A DNA stretch of 64,000 nt from contig CATIUR010000003.1 of the NCBI GenBank assembly GCA_949592205.1, forward strand, positions 153,950,759 through 154,014,758, given 5' to 3'. Position numbers and translations under genes: made by a program. Source of the DNA: Helichrysum umbraculigerum. Lineage: Eukaryota; Streptophyta; Magnoliopsida; Asterales; Asteraceae. The notes below the pieces were generated by a model, which was not told the DNA's origin, did no database searches, and was given only the letters and a program-made list of their open reading frames with translations. This document shows, one piece after another, positions 35,990 through 48,514 of the stretch; the stretch's first letter is position 1; each line of letters begins with the position of its first letter.

Positions 35990-36476
35990 GGGGAAATCAC
36001 AATTTTGATCCATTTACCAACCCATTTTAAACAAAATACTCCGTTGACTTTCGTTTTTAACAAACTAATCCATCGATTGGCGCCGCCCCAGCGCCCCGGC
36101 TCCCCTGACACAACCCACCACCCAAAAAATGCCACGTGTACGAGAATTAAATAAAAAAAAAACACATCGGCGCCCTTTGGCGCCCCTCTCCTTTTTCTTT
36201 TGCATGTGATTGGCTCCATTTAATAATAATAAAAAAAATTGACGCCCCATTCCAATTTTTTGCATTTGATTGGCGCCCCACATCTTTTCTTTGGCGCCCA
36301 TATGTTTTTTTTTATTTAATTCTCGTACACGTGGCATTTTTTGGGTGGTGGGTTGTGTCAGGGACGCCGGGGCGCTGGGACGGCGCCAATCGATGGATTA
36401 GTTTGTTAAAAACGAAAGTCAACGGAGTATTTTGTTTAAAATGGGTTGGTAAATGGATCAAAATTGTGATTTCCCC
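35990..36476. mobile_element. Mutator-type foldback MITE with long GC-rich arms
   Basis: It begins GGGGAAATCACAATTTTGAT and ends with the inverse. The arms are about 165 bp and nearly perfect. The flanks are ATAATCATA (35981-35989 and 36477-36485), a perfect 9-bp target duplication. The arms contain GGCGCC clusters and a CACGTG core each (near 36132 and 36330), and the loop repeats GGCGCCC. No coding sequence. Confidence 0.88.
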
Positions 36477-36774
36477 ATAATCATATGATGTATTTCTCAT
36501 TTTACCTCAAAATCAATAAACTTCAAAAGGCGATTTTATTTATTTATTGTAAATCTTTTATACTCCGTAACATTTTCTGTTAAAGACGTACTCATGTTTT
36601 GCCAAAATCAATTACTCAAACCAACGGAATCTTAACTCTGTCAAATTGTCAGTTTGTCACATGTCAAGTACTTCATTTGAATTAACAAGGTCAGAACTTA
36701 AAGGACCCAACTGAAGAAACCAAAATAGTTCAAGGACCACTAATGTAACAGTTCTATATTTCAGGTACTTATTT

Positions 36775-37154
36775 AGTATTTACACAAAAAGATACATTAA
36801 AATCGCTGGCATCTTATTTTGCATACGTGCCCCCAGCTCATTCCCGCACGCACTACCATCACGCAAAACTAATAACCCCACAAACCAGATTAACATACAA
36901 CTTTTTCTCCACAAAGTACAAGTCATGAAAACACATTAAATCTGTACTTTATGATTAAATCTCTGGAAAATATTTCCAGCCTGTAATCTATCTGTCTTGC
37001 TCATTATCTCTCTGTATTAAAATCCATCTGTACTTTAAAAATAAATGTAATAATAATATATATATGCACACACGCTTAACAATTCCCAAATTAGGTTTTA
37101 AAAATTGCTCCAAATTAGGTTTTCAAAAATCGCTCTAAACTCCTCAAGGACGCA
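36775..37154. promoter_or_regulatory. Upstream region of the DUF1005 gene
   Basis: AT-rich with a TATATATATG run near 37057-37066 and two near copies of CAAATTAGGTTTT (37087 and 37112) shortly before the ATG at 37155. A TATA role for the first is possible but untested. Confidence 0.4.
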
Positions 37155-38577
37155 ATGGATCCGTGTCCTTACGTGCGAATACTCGTCGGAAGTTTAGGTT
37201 TAAAGTCCACCGGAGCCGGCGCCGGAAGTAATCCGACAATTGCCGGATACTGCAAAATCAAACTAAAGAACTACCCGACGCAAGTTGCAGAAATCAATTC
37301 AGTCACCGGTGGTGATGTAAATCAAGTGAACGATCAAGTTCAAGCGTGTTTTAATTTGAAGAAGTCGGAGTTTGATAGAGTTGTTGATAAATCTAGTAAC
37401 GTGTTGAAGATCGAGGTTTATTCGGGTCGGTTCAAAAGTAAACCTGTTTGTGGATTCGGGTCGGGTAAGCTTTTGGGAGTTGTGACGGTGGGCTTGGATT
37501 CTGAGGTGAATGAGAGGGGTTCTGTGGTGGTACGAAACGGGTGGGTGGGGATTGGTGACCGTGGTTCGAAAAGTTCGTTTGAGTTGCATTTGAGTATTCG
37601 GGTCGAACGTGACCCGCGATTTGTATTCGAGTTTGATGGTGAACCCGAGTGTAGCCCGCAAGTATTTCAAGTCAATGGGAATGTTCGTCAAGCTGTTTTC
37701 ACTTGCAAATTCAGTTTCAGAAACAACAGAGAACATAATTTGAGATCTGAGTAAGTCCTCTTTCTCCAATTCTCATGTTTATTTGATGCACATAAAGTGT
37801 TCGATGAAATGCCTATATCAATTTTAGTCAACAAACCTAACCTTGTGTTTGCTTGTTTTTTATAGGTCATCGTTATCGGAATCAAACGAATCGAAAAGCT
37901 GGTTAGGGTCGATACGGTGCGACAAAGAGAAACCCGTGAACGAGCGAAAAGGATGGTCCATTACGATCCATGATTTATCCGGGTCGCCGGTTGCTATGGC
38001 GTCAATGGTGACACCTTTTGTTCCGTCAAACGGTACAAACAGTGTCAGCGCATCGAACCCGGGTGGTTGGCTCATTTTGAGACCGGGTCATAGCACCTGG
38101 AAACCGTGGGGCCGTTTAGAGGCCTGGAGGGAGTCTAAACATAAAGACTCCATCGGTTACCGGTTCGAGCTCTTACCTGACGCAGCCGTCAGTGGGCTGG
38201 ATCCGGTAACATTATCGAACTCGAGTATAAGTTTGAAGACGGGTGGGAAGTTCAGTATCGATATGAGTAATAACGCGAATTCACCGATGTCAACACCGAA
38301 TGGTAGTTTTGGGTCTGGTTCCGGGTCGGGTTCGGAGTTTGAGTTCGGGTCATGGGCGCATCTGATGTATCAAGGTTTTGTGATGTCATCCTCGGTGGGT
38401 GGTGGTGGAGGAGGGAAGTGCAGTAAACCGGAGGTGGAGGTTGGGGTTCAGCACGTGACTTGCACGGAGGATGCAGCTGCGTTTGTGGCATTGGCGGCGG
38501 CCATGGATTTGAGTGTGGATGCGTGCCAGCCGTTCTCTAGGAAACTCCGAAAGGAGTTGAGGCATGACGGCGAATAG
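37155..38577 (+). CDS. DUF1005 family protein, two exons
   Basis: Exons 37155-37750 and 37866-38577 (intron GTAAGTCC...TTTTTATAG) give 1308 nt and a 435-residue protein. It opens MDPCPYVRILVGSLGLK, the usual start of plant DUF1005 proteins. It also shows the family blocks PQVFQVNGNVRQAVFTCKFS near residue 173, GWSITIHDLSGSPVAMASMV, PGGWLILRP and WGRLEAWRE. Near the C-terminus is a Gly/Ser-rich low-complexity stretch (GSFGSGSGSGSEFEFGS) then HVTCTEDAAAFVALAAAMDL. No signal peptide or clear membrane helix is seen. The biochemical function of the family is not established; homologues are sometimes misnamed formin-like. Confidence 0.92.
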
Positions 38578-39726
38578 TTGTCGGATTTTTTTCATTTTTA
38601 TTTTTTGTGGTGTTTTTGAAAATTCTAGAAAGAGAGAGTGTACAGTCGTGTCAAATTCAGATTTGGTTTTTGGTTATGGTGCTTGTGTGATGATCTTTTT
38701 GGGAGATTATTGGTTGTACAGAAGATGTGATTGAGAAAACCAATTTTAGATGGTTTGATTATTGAATTCATGATTTTGAAGTTGTTTGTTGTCATGTACA
38801 TAAATTATTTAGTTTGGTTTTGAACATCATTGTAAGTAACACTTTGGAACTAATTAGGTTGTAAATTGAGTGTAACAATGATAAAGAAAAAAAGTTGAAA
38901 ATGGCAAAGTGATAATTATAGAAACCAAGGTGGAGTAAAACATCATTTGTGAATACAACATCTAAAAACATTCTTTTGGGACAAATGAAGAGATGGTGTG
39001 TTGTTTTGTACAACAAGTAACTAACTAAATCCATATAGAAAGTTTAGGTGGTTCAACTTCAAAGAGTTATTAATATTTTTTTGATGTGTCTTCTAAACTT
39101 ATATTTGAAAATGTTACTATACTTTAGATGTCAATGATACGAGCAATGATTCGTACACTACTAGTTTTCATCTATATATGCTTTATATTTGATGGTGTAT
39201 GAATGAAAGAATGTGATATACGGATTATTACATGGTAAATATGATTTAGTTTTGTTGTAACTACTGTAAACGGTCACAGTTCTCTAGTGAAAAAAATGCA
39301 TAAAACGTTACATACATATAAAGTTGGGAAGACAATTTATGTATTTATTTAATTTTAATTTTTTTTTTAATTGTTTATGAATTAGATGGAGGGCATATGA
39401 ATTGGAAGACAGAGCATAGGTTGGTTGGAGTTTCTTGGACTTATTATTATTAGGCAAATACATTATGTTCTGTGGGGCTCATCCTATCACCATCAACCTT
39501 ATTAAAGTGCTCATCAAACGGACAACTATTTTTATTTATTTTTTTTTTATTTTTTTTTTTTTTTCTCCTACAGCTAGTATAAATGCATCTAATCTAACAT
39601 TTATGATGAATCTATAAATAATTGACAATTGCAATTAATAGTTTTGATTGTTATTAAGTAATTATTAGTCTTGAATTCATACACAATATTAATATTAACT
39701 CGATAGAAAGATAGGATGATATTATA
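38578..39726. other. 3' flank of the DUF1005 gene and spacer
   Basis: Presumed 3' UTR followed by AT-rich spacer with long T runs near 39360 and 39540-39563. No supported gene or element end until the target duplication at 39717. Confidence 0.5.
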
Positions 39727-40533
39727 GAGTAAGGTTCAAACGAGTACAATTTTGAGTGAGAATGAGGGAACCAACAGATTTCTGCCATGTGTCACTTTAT
39801 TCTTTCTCCTCCACACTTTATTCTCTCTCCTCCACATTTTTAAAAATTAAATATCTCACAAACGGTAAGTCGAAAAATCATGAAAATTGCACCATAAAAT
39901 TCAGCGTTTTCTCCTCTTCGATTTGCCGTCCCTAAAGGCATACTTTTGACAACTTTTTTTTTTCTCATTTTTTGGTGGGTTTCACAAATTAGTAACACAT
40001 ATGTTAGTGATTAGTTGTACATTTAATTTGTGGGTAAGGTTAGGGTTTAGTAGGGTTTATGGTTTAGGGTTTATAAGGGTTTAGGGTTTAGAAGGGGTTC
40101 AAGGTTTAGGGTTTAGAAAGATTTAGGGTTTAGCGTTTTGTAAAGCGTTTAGGGTTTAGGGTTTAGGGTTTGGGGTTTCGGGGAGAAACCCCAAACCTCA
40201 AACCCTAAACCCTAAACCCTAACCCCTAAACCCCAAACCCTAAACCCTAAACGCAACACTTTAACACATGTGTTAGTAAATGTGAAACCCACCAAAAAAA
40301 TGAAAAAAAAAAACTTTTCAAAAGTAAGTCTTGAGGGACGGCAAATCGAAGAGGAGAAAACGACGAATTTAATGGTGCAATTTTTATAATTTTTCGATTT
40401 GTCGTTTGTGAGATAATTGATATTGGGGGTAAATGGGTTTTGTACATGTGGAACATTCTCTTTGTACACATGGCTTGAAATCATTGGTTCCCTCATTCTC
40501 ACACAAATTCCTATTCTCATTTGAACCCTACCC
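39727..40533. mobile_element. Mutator-type foldback element with telomere-like core
   Basis: The ends GAGTAAGGTTCAAACGAG and its inverse (GGGTAGGGTTCAAATGAG read on the other strand) pair, and arms of roughly 300 bp match imperfectly (for example GAGAATGAGGGAACCA, GGTGGGTTTCAC, and CGATTTGCCGTCCCT against AGGGACGGCAAATCG). TGATATTATA flanks both sides (39717-39726 and 40534-40543), a 9-10-bp duplication of Mutator type. There is no transposase. The centre is a block of plant telomere-like heptamers. Confidence 0.87.
40036..40253. repeat. Palindromic telomere-like repeat block
   Basis: Degenerate TTTAGGG units run on the left half up to about 40175, then switch to CCCTAAA units on the right half, with GGGGTTTCGGGGAGAAACCCC (about 40174-40194) at the turning point. 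The whole block can fold back on itself. Units vary (TTTATGG, TTTAGTA, TTAGAAGG), so this is not a fresh telomere. Confidence 0.9.
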
Positions 40534-42263
40534 TGATATTATATTTCAAATAATCGAATATTAACATTCGTAGTAAATTTCAATTTCATCAAAACATTGT
40601 GCTAATAAAAAGTAGTACGTAGTACATATTTGCTTTTGGTGGATAGTAGTTGTCTTGTATGAGAATGTACAGCTTTATTAAGATGCCTCGATTTCTATTC
40701 GATAAACAACGTAGTGTATTATAAAAACTTGCCGGCAGATAATTAAACTTTGTGATTAGTTAGGATTAAATGTCAAAGACAATTAAATAAATAGGAGTAA
40801 TAAATTAATTGGGTAGTTTCCAGCTTTTTCGTTGTGCACTGGGTACACAGTACCAACACCTAACTTTGTAAACACTATCAACATTCCTCAACAACTTTGC
40901 ATGTGCATTGAATTTACTACAGTAGTTTTTTGTTATTTAGTTATTCATTTTCTTTTGGTTACCTGTTTATTAATTATCATTGTAAGATCTAATCAGATCA
41001 GAATTTAAGATTAAAATATCAATTTATGGTGATTTCGTCATGGGTTAAAACAGAACAAGCAAACAAGATTGGGCTATCAAAGAGATCCGTGTCTTCGCCT
41101 TAACAAGATTGGGTTATGTAAGAGATCAGTTGGTTGGGCTAAACAATATTGGGCTTTCTAAGAGATTAGTGGGTTGGGCTAGTTAGCTAATATGCATAAG
41201 ACCCATTTAACAGAGCGAAAATGATAGTTAGAACTGCATTACTTGTTATGTTTAACAATTAATAACAAGCATGAAAGTGAACAGCAACCCTCATACAAGT
41301 GAGTAAATTTGACTTTTGTAAAAGTGGTACTAGTCCTCTAACCCAGTTTAGTGTATGTTTGAGACAATTCTTAAGCTTTATTGAACTTTAAAAGGCGAAT
41401 TAAACACGGAATGTTAAAAAATAAATAAGAAGTCTAAGACAAATTCTAATGTATCTAAAATTTTTGACAGACTGTTTGTGGGTTTCAAAGATATACTCCG
41501 TATAAAATATCCGCAGACTGTCATTATATCTCTAGAATTCCCTCTTAAAGATTCGATAGAAGCGTTTAGGTTGTGAATTGTTTTTAAAAAGGTGAAAAAA
41601 AAAAGAATTTTTTTTTTTTTTTATATTGATGATGAATATAACAAGTTTGATTTTAACAAATTGATTTTTGAAAACACTAGAGAAGAGGAAAAGCATAAAT
41701 TGTAATGGGTGATCAAGTCATCTATATAGAAAACCCTAACAAGAGAGAAACTTGATGTTATCCCTTTCCCCACAAGCTTTCTTTTTCCATGAAATGTCAA
41801 CAAAAGCCTATTTTTAACTAAAAAGGCTTATATTCTAAAGTTCACATTTTGCAACTCCAGAATAAAGTGCAAAAGTTTTAATACCCAAATATACCAATCA
41901 TCATAACATTAATTAATGGTCTATATTTAAAAACAAAGATCTACATAACTTAATGGCCGTTAAAGTTGTTAGTGTATGCATTTGAAGAATAATAAAGGTT
42001 CCCTTATTTGACCCAAACATGACTTTCTGATGCCCAATTTGTATAGACATTTTTTTTATATATATACTGTCAGTATAAAGTAAATTTACTGCATACTCAT
42101 GGAGTAATTTGATATATAAACCCTTGCTTTCATGTAAAGATATTCTTGTATATAGATTTATATATTGATGATAGTTTTAGTACCTTCACAAGGCATACAA
42201 CACGATATATATATCGTTACATGCAACATAATCATAAACTTTAACATTAACGATAAAAGGGCC
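40534..42263. other. Spacer and XTH upstream region
   Basis: AT-rich spacer. Between about 41060 and 41190 three diverged copies of AACAAGATTGGGCTAT...AAGAGAT follow one another. The last 200 bp before 42264 would contain the XTH promoter; no single motif stands out. Confidence 0.45.
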
Positions 42264-43810
42264 ATGAACAGCTTTCTCAAATGCATTTTCCTTTGTGGGA
42301 TTTTTCTCTTAGAAACTTCATTTGCTTCGTTAGTTTCAACCGGAGATTTCAATAAAGACTTCTTTGTAACTTGGTCTCCTAGCCATGTCAACACTTCTGC
42401 TGATGGTCGATCAAGAAGCTTGAGGCTCGACCAAGAATCAGGTACAAAGGCACTTTTTCCTGAGAGTTGAGTAATGAGTACCCTATTTGTATATCTAATC
42501 AAAGAATGTTTTCAGGTTCGGCTTTTGCTTCTAATGACATGTTTTTGTTTGGTCAAATTGACATGACAATCAAGTTGATCCCTGGTCACTCGGCAGGCAC
42601 AGTCTTGGCGTTCTATGTAAGCCAAAAGAGGTTCAGTTGTCCCTAGAGGTGGCAATCTCGACCTGTTTATGAATGTGCGTTAGTTCAGATTATGTTTTAG
42701 GTAAACGGCCAAAAAAAATTAAATGAGTTGAGCGGGTTGAAAGCCGCCCAAAAGTGGTTTTTAAACATAACCTCCTAAATCATATCCAGTAATTATTATT
42801 CATGAAACTTTTTAAATTTATGTTGCATATTTGTCGGACAAACTATTTGAGCCTGCATAGAGTTATACGTCCAACTCGCACTTTTGCTACCTCTAATTGT
42901 CAAATGAATGAAACAAATGCTTATGTGAAGTGTTTTATCACCATGCAGCTTACGTCTGACCAGCCTAATCGAGATGAAATAGACTTCGAGTTCCTAGGAA
43001 ATGTCGCTAACGAGCCATATATTCTTCAAACAAATATTTACGCTGACGGTTATGACAACAGGGAAGAAAGGATTAACTTGTGGTTTGACCCCACAAAGGA
43101 TTTTCATACTTATTCGATTTTATGGAATCTTCACCAAATTGTGTAAGAATTTTTTGAAACAAATTTCCTGAAATTATTCTAATAAAAATCTCCTAACGTT
43201 ATACATATAATATTATGGTCTTTTCATCCATCTTTCACACACTAATCGTTCATTAAAAAAATGACACAGTGTGATGAGTTAACCCAATCCAAAATGACCC
43301 ATCTCGATCAAGACCAAATATTGAACAAAAAAAACCCAGTTTTTTTTACATGAATATATTTTGCACGCCTATTAATTATGTAGCTAAAATGTAAGATTCA
43401 TAAACAGGTTTATGGTGGATTTTATTCCAATAAGAACATATAGGAACCATGAAGACAAGGGAGTAGCATATCCTAGATGGCAGCCAATGAGCATTAAGAT
43501 GAGCCTATGGGATGGCAGCAGCTGGGCGACACGTGGAGGGAAAGACAAAGTTGACTGGTCAAAAAGCCCTTTCATTGCATCGTTTGCAAATTACACGATT
43601 GACGCGTGTGTATGGAAGGGAAATGCAAGGAATTGCAGAGCAGATAGCTCAAGCAACTGGTGGAACAAAGAAGAATTAAGTTCTTTAAGTTGGAAGCAGA
43701 GGAGATTGTTCAAATGGGTCAGGAGATATCATCTTATTTACGATTATTGCAAGGATTATGAGAGATTTCACAACAATCTTCCAAAAGAATGTTATCTTTC
43801 ACAGTATTGA
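42264..43810 (+). CDS. Xyloglucan endotransglucosylase/hydrolase (XTH), four exons
   Basis: Exons 42264-42441, 42516-42616, 42949-43142 and 43408-43810 give 876 nt and 291 residues, the normal XTH length. Secreted GH16 enzymes of this family cut and rejoin xyloglucan in the cell wall. The ATG at 42264 was chosen because it starts a signal peptide (MNSFLKCIFLCGIFLLETSF); an upstream in-frame ATG exists at 42165 but would spoil it. The catalytic motif is RDEIDFEFLG, with the usual first His replaced by Arg but both catalytic Glu and the Asp kept. The following GNVANEPY lacks the Asn-X-Ser/Thr glycosylation site many XTHs carry there. The C-terminal XET domain ends with the conserved Cys pairs (CVWKGNARNC; YCKDYERF...ECYLSQY). 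Intron 2 holds a MITE-like insert. Confidence 0.93.
42644..42895. mobile_element. hAT-like MITE in XTH intron 2
   Basis: It begins TAGAGGTGGCAA and ends TTTGCTACCTCTA (inverse TAGAGGTAGCAAA). The 8-bp flanks GTTGTCCC and ATTGTCAA share only TTGTC, so the duplication is decayed or the boundary is slightly off. No coding capacity. Confidence 0.55.
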
Positions 43811-44914
43811 TTCTTTGATATCTATCAAAGAATCTCTATATCTATATGTTCCTTGCGATGTTGTTATCATGTTAGAATATTTGTAGTAATAATAATGTCT
43901 CAGCAACAACTACTAAAACTGTCCATGAAATAGGGAAATGCAGTTGATTTGTGGAAGAAATTGACCACTGAATTATTGGACAACAATATTAAGATCTTGT
44001 TCTTGTCTACCTTCTTTGCAATCTTAACAACTAGATGATTTTTTCTCTACCTTTTCGATTTATGGTCCGATATATGCTTTCCATGAAAGGACTTGTTATT
44101 CTTGTCTCATTCTTTAAGCTATTTTTTTATTGTTATATCATTTCTTTATGGTCACACGACGAGGGTAATATTAATTCATCTTCAAAGTTTAAAAAATCAA
44201 GCTTTCTGCTTGTTAGTCTTCTAATTCTAACATAGAATATGAATGATTAACCTTGAGTATAAGTTTAAATACGTATTACTTGTCTATTTACTTTAACTCT
44301 GGGACAGGATAGACTGTCAGAACTCAGAAGGAGAAACACCATTCTATTAATTTAATCAGTTAATAACCAAATCTCGACTTAAAATGAGACCTTCCTACGA
44401 TAACACATAACCAACGAACAGATCGGGCAGGTTGGGTAACGCATCTAAAATTCTTTCTCAATTGTTCAGAACAGAATATAAACAAATTAAAGCACAACTG
44501 TGATTATTAATTCCACCATCTAAATATTCAACTAAAAAGGATGCCGGAGGTCGCACACACATTATACAGACCGTGGCGAGTTTCAAAAGGATCGTCCCAT
44601 TTAATTCTTTACCGGCTCCCCTTTTAACTAAATACTTTGATCTGACCCGTTGGAGATATAATACAAAAGATATACCATGCATAAATAGCTGGGTAAATAT
44701 TGCCACTTCTACACAACCAATCAATTGCAATTTTGAAATAAAAAATGATATGATTAAAATAATGGTATAATACAAGATAAATGTATGGTTTAATAACAGG
44801 AACATCCTGGGAATATAACTTATCCTACAATATTTAGTATATTGTACAACAGGTTAGCATTTATTGAGGAAGGATAATTCGGTTCTAGAAAGCCATCAAC
44901 TACAATGGTACTAT
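43811..44914. other. Spacer between convergent XTH and TBL genes
   Basis: Presumed 3' UTRs of both genes plus AT-rich DNA. Short open stretches here look random. No element ends were recognised. Confidence 0.5.
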
Positions 44915-47900
44915 TTAGTTTCGTACCTTGATGCTACTTAGATGTGCGATGAATAAATCATTCCAAGTATCTGTAATACCAGGTAAGCACCAGTGCATGC
45001 AATCATCATGTTTCTTTCCACCAGCAGAAGAAGGATGAGCATCTGCTCTAAACTCACTCATACGTGTTATATCCAGTAACCGAAAAGCAGTACCCTTGAT
45101 GGCTTCATTGATGTGCTCATTTACAAGACGTGTTTCCACATTCGTTCCATTGTTTTGCACAGAAAAGAATTGTTCTACCTGAATGAGATGCATGAAAAAT
45201 ATATTTTAACTTTTCAGTTGCATATTAGCATGTTTAAGAGACAAGTGAACCCTGTGGTTTTATTTGCATATAATATGAAGTACAAATGTTAAGCTACACA
45301 GTAAATAAAGAAAAGGACTTTACCTCCACTGATGATAATGGCTGCAAACGTGCACAGGAACCACCTTCATCCCAGTCACCACCTTCAAAATGCCGAGGAG
45401 ATTGAGTGCGAAAAAACAGAACTGTCCCTGGTCTTGCCTTTTCTTCCACATATGATATCTACATGTAAACATAAATATAATTATAACATGATTCGAATCT
45501 GAGTAGGCATGCACCTACGCATTATAAACTTATATCCCCATCAGAGATACATGTAATTGCTCTTATGAAAGTTCAAGGTACAGTCACGATGATATATAAT
45601 GTGTCAACAATTACAAACAAACTGGTCTAACATCATGTTTAAATTTGTTTTGCAATTATCTGTCCAACGCATGAGATGCTGTACGTCTCAAATATTTAAA
45701 CCCTAGAAAGATTATATTTTCTTGAATTTCCCAACTACTTGGTGACAGCATGATCAAACAACATTTCACTAAGGTTAATATCTTTTACTAGCTCATCATT
45801 TACATTGGTTTTTGCATTATATTCAATCACAAACTTTAATTTTACCATAACTTAGCAACATTACAAGACCCTTTGGCCATATTGTCATTAGCTCCTATAT
45901 AAAAAAATATTGGCATTCCAAACTAGGCCACATGAGCTTGTTTTAAGTAATATAATGATGCATTCTAAGAACTCCGGTAGAGAACCAAACGTACTTACCA
46001 TGCGTCTTAAAACTAGATCAAGCCCAACATCAGGAGATACAGGTGGTACCATTGGCTGACCGTTTTCATGGAAAAGCATAGGGGATTTTACAGGATCAAA
46101 CTTGGAAGGAGCCCACCACCTGACAAATACAACACATATAAGCACTAAACTATTTTACCCAAAAATGGCAATTAATCACATTCGGCGAACCAAGAGATTA
46201 GTGTGTGAGTAATAATATTTGTAGGAGGAATGAAATATCACCAGTGTCCGGTGTTATATATGAGAATATCATGAAAGCTTGGAGCTTCTGCCCACGTTCC
46301 TTCAGGTATATCTACATCCACTCTATAACCTTCCTTAAACCCAAGAGATTCCAGCTCACCACCCTTAGCATTGGCTGACCACCTATATCATAGTATAATT
46401 GATGCAAGAGTCAGTTTTTAAGGTAGTAGCAAACACTATGTTTTATCATGCCTTTTAGTCAGTAGTAGGACTAGCTACACAAAAATATACTTATTAAACG
46501 TTTTAACATTGAATATAAGCACAAGAGTCAAGAGTGTTATCACAATAGAAGAGAACCAATCGTTTCATATAACTAAGTTTTTAATAGACAGTATCATAAT
46601 ATCATGTATTGACATAATATGAACTTAGCATGGCCACAAAAGGACGCATAATTAATAAGATCATAACTTTCTTGAAGGTATATCTGCACTTCATGATTGC
46701 ATAATAAACTATTTATATCTACCAAAGACAAGACTAAACTATTCTGACAGCCACAACCTCTATGGCTCTATGATATAAACAACTACTCATTCTTACAGGC
46801 TGTTAAGTTTTTCATAATGAAACATTACACAACCAATTTGTAACACTAAAACAGCTTACCTACCATAACGTGCCAACAGATTTGTTCGGTGATATGCTAT
46901 AGTGAGGTTGTACTTGAGAAAAGTAAAGCCACGATCAGCTCCAGCAGGGCGCCACTTCTTTAGTTCACCAGCAACACGTCTCAGAGAACAGAAAAGAGAG
47001 ACAAACATGTTCCTATTCAAAGAGTCACCAACAAACCCTGCACTGTTATAAGTTCATAAGGTCTACAAATAACATCTTAATAGGAGTCCTAAGACTCATC
47101 TAGTACATAGTAAACATAAAAAGTAATTGAAGCCACTTCTGTAGTATAAAACATATGGCAAGCATTATGAACCCTAATTTCCATTACACATACAACCACT
47201 AAAGTCATAAACCTGAATGCACCCCCAAAGAACCCAGCCATGGACATAACATTGGGAAATCAGCCTAACCTCTTAGCCTAGGACCCTAGATTGCAAAAGT
47301 TTTCAGTAAGCACTAACATACCCTCTGGGACATTCTACCTCTTGTCGGCCTCCAAATGGTTCTGTCCTATCCTTCCATTATTATATCCAACAATAATCTT
47401 TATAGCAAACTGCGAGAGCCTGATTATCATTAAATCACACAATTTTACCATTCGTATAGCACATATATTGTCTACAAATAAGCTAAATTGATAAATCAAT
47501 ATTGCCCGCTACTATAGAGGTAAAAGAGCACTATATATAATGTTTTCCCTTATAATTATATGCCACTCTCCCATTTTCCCTGGTACATGTCAACATTAAC
47601 TTAATTAGAAACTAATATAAGTGACTCTTAAGTCTAAACTCTATAACTCAAATACATACTTTCTTCTTGACAGTAACGTTAAATCTATAACCGATAAATT
47701 CCCTGATTACTAGTAACACTTCAACCTACCGAATCTAGAAGGAAAACTAAACATGGATTACGTGAACTTGCTGATGTATTCAATTGCTGATATTGATACT
47801 CCACCTAAACTTCAAGTTTTAATTAGATAGTACCACAGTTAACTATACAAGTCATATTACTCCATACAAGTACTTTGTAATGTTGAATTTATAATTTATG

Positions 47901-48514
47901 AACTCATTAATGACCACCAGCAGCAGTGTCACCTAATTAACCTACTACTGAATCTCTTCAATCTTAAAGCAACATTAAACATGAATTGAAATGCTTAAAT
48001 AGAACTGGTAAGTTCAGGTACTGATATCGCTATATTACTATAGTTATAGTTATGCGTATAATGAGTAAATCTTACCGATACTAATATCTCTATGCGATTC
48101 GAGAAACCGAATCGGATCAAACAACGGAAGTGCACAGTGATTAGGTTGCCAACGCCACTTCACAATCTCCGCCGCACCGGATCTATTACCAGCAATACAA
48201 TTCCATCCTTTATATATCTCTTTACACGTTTCAGCATACCGTTGGGATCTGACTGTTGGATCGTAAAACCACTTGCCATCTGTGTAATCACATGATGAAG
48301 CTGATACAGCTCCGTTATCGTCATTATTTACAGGTACGTATTGTGGTTTTAAAATGATGATTGGTGACGTGGAGGAAGTGAGGTAGTGAGATGATAGGAG
48401 AAAGAGAGATATGATAGTGAGGATAGAGACGAATATGTAAAAGTAGATTGTTGAGGAAGTCGAAGAAGCAGAAGAGTGAATTTTTTTTAAGTGGTGGTGG
48501 TGGTTAGATGCCAT
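44915..48514 (-). CDS. Trichome birefringence-like (TBL) wall polysaccharide O-acetyltransferase, six exons
   Basis: Minus-strand exons 48076-48514, 46860-47037, 46242-46382, 45999-46119, 45324-45458, 44915-45178 give 1278 nt and 425 residues with matching phases. The N-terminus is short and cytosolic (MASNHHHHLKK), followed by one membrane anchor (IYFYIFVSILTIISLFLLSS), typical of Golgi type II proteins. The TBL domain follows (CDYTDGKWFYDPTVRSQRY, WRWQPNHCALPLFD), then the esterase-like GDS motif (GFVGDSLNRNMF), TGHWWWAPSKF, and the C-terminal DXXH-type motif in HDDCMHWCLPGITDTWNDLF. These proteins O-acetylate xylan, mannan or pectin. The sequence looks closest to the TBL12/TBL13 group from memory. 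The last codons (IKVRN) might instead be a donor AAG|GTACG into one more short exon. Confidence 0.9.

Larger units (their letters stand above)
35412..36774. repeat. Direct duplication of a ~295-bp segment around two MITEs
   Basis: The segment 35412-35706 (ATAATCATATGATGTATTTC to CAGGTACTTATTTA) recurs at 36477-36774 with a handful of differences. Between the copies lie a MITE-like piece and a Mutator-type foldback. The second copy starts exactly at the foldback's right edge. Confidence 0.85.

Noticed and set aside
35912..36500. Several short frames over the GC-rich foldback
   Set aside because: They are produced on both strands by the inverted arms of the MITE and are therefore mirror images, not genes.
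40036..40253. Chromosome end or telomere fusion point
   Set aside because: Units are degenerate, the block is only about 0.2 kb, and it sits inside a foldback element with a clean target duplication.
44458..44805. Further exon of the TBL gene downstream of 44915
   Set aside because: The peptide there shows no TBL features; a read-through ending at IKVRN gives a normal-length protein, although an extra tiny exon is not excluded.
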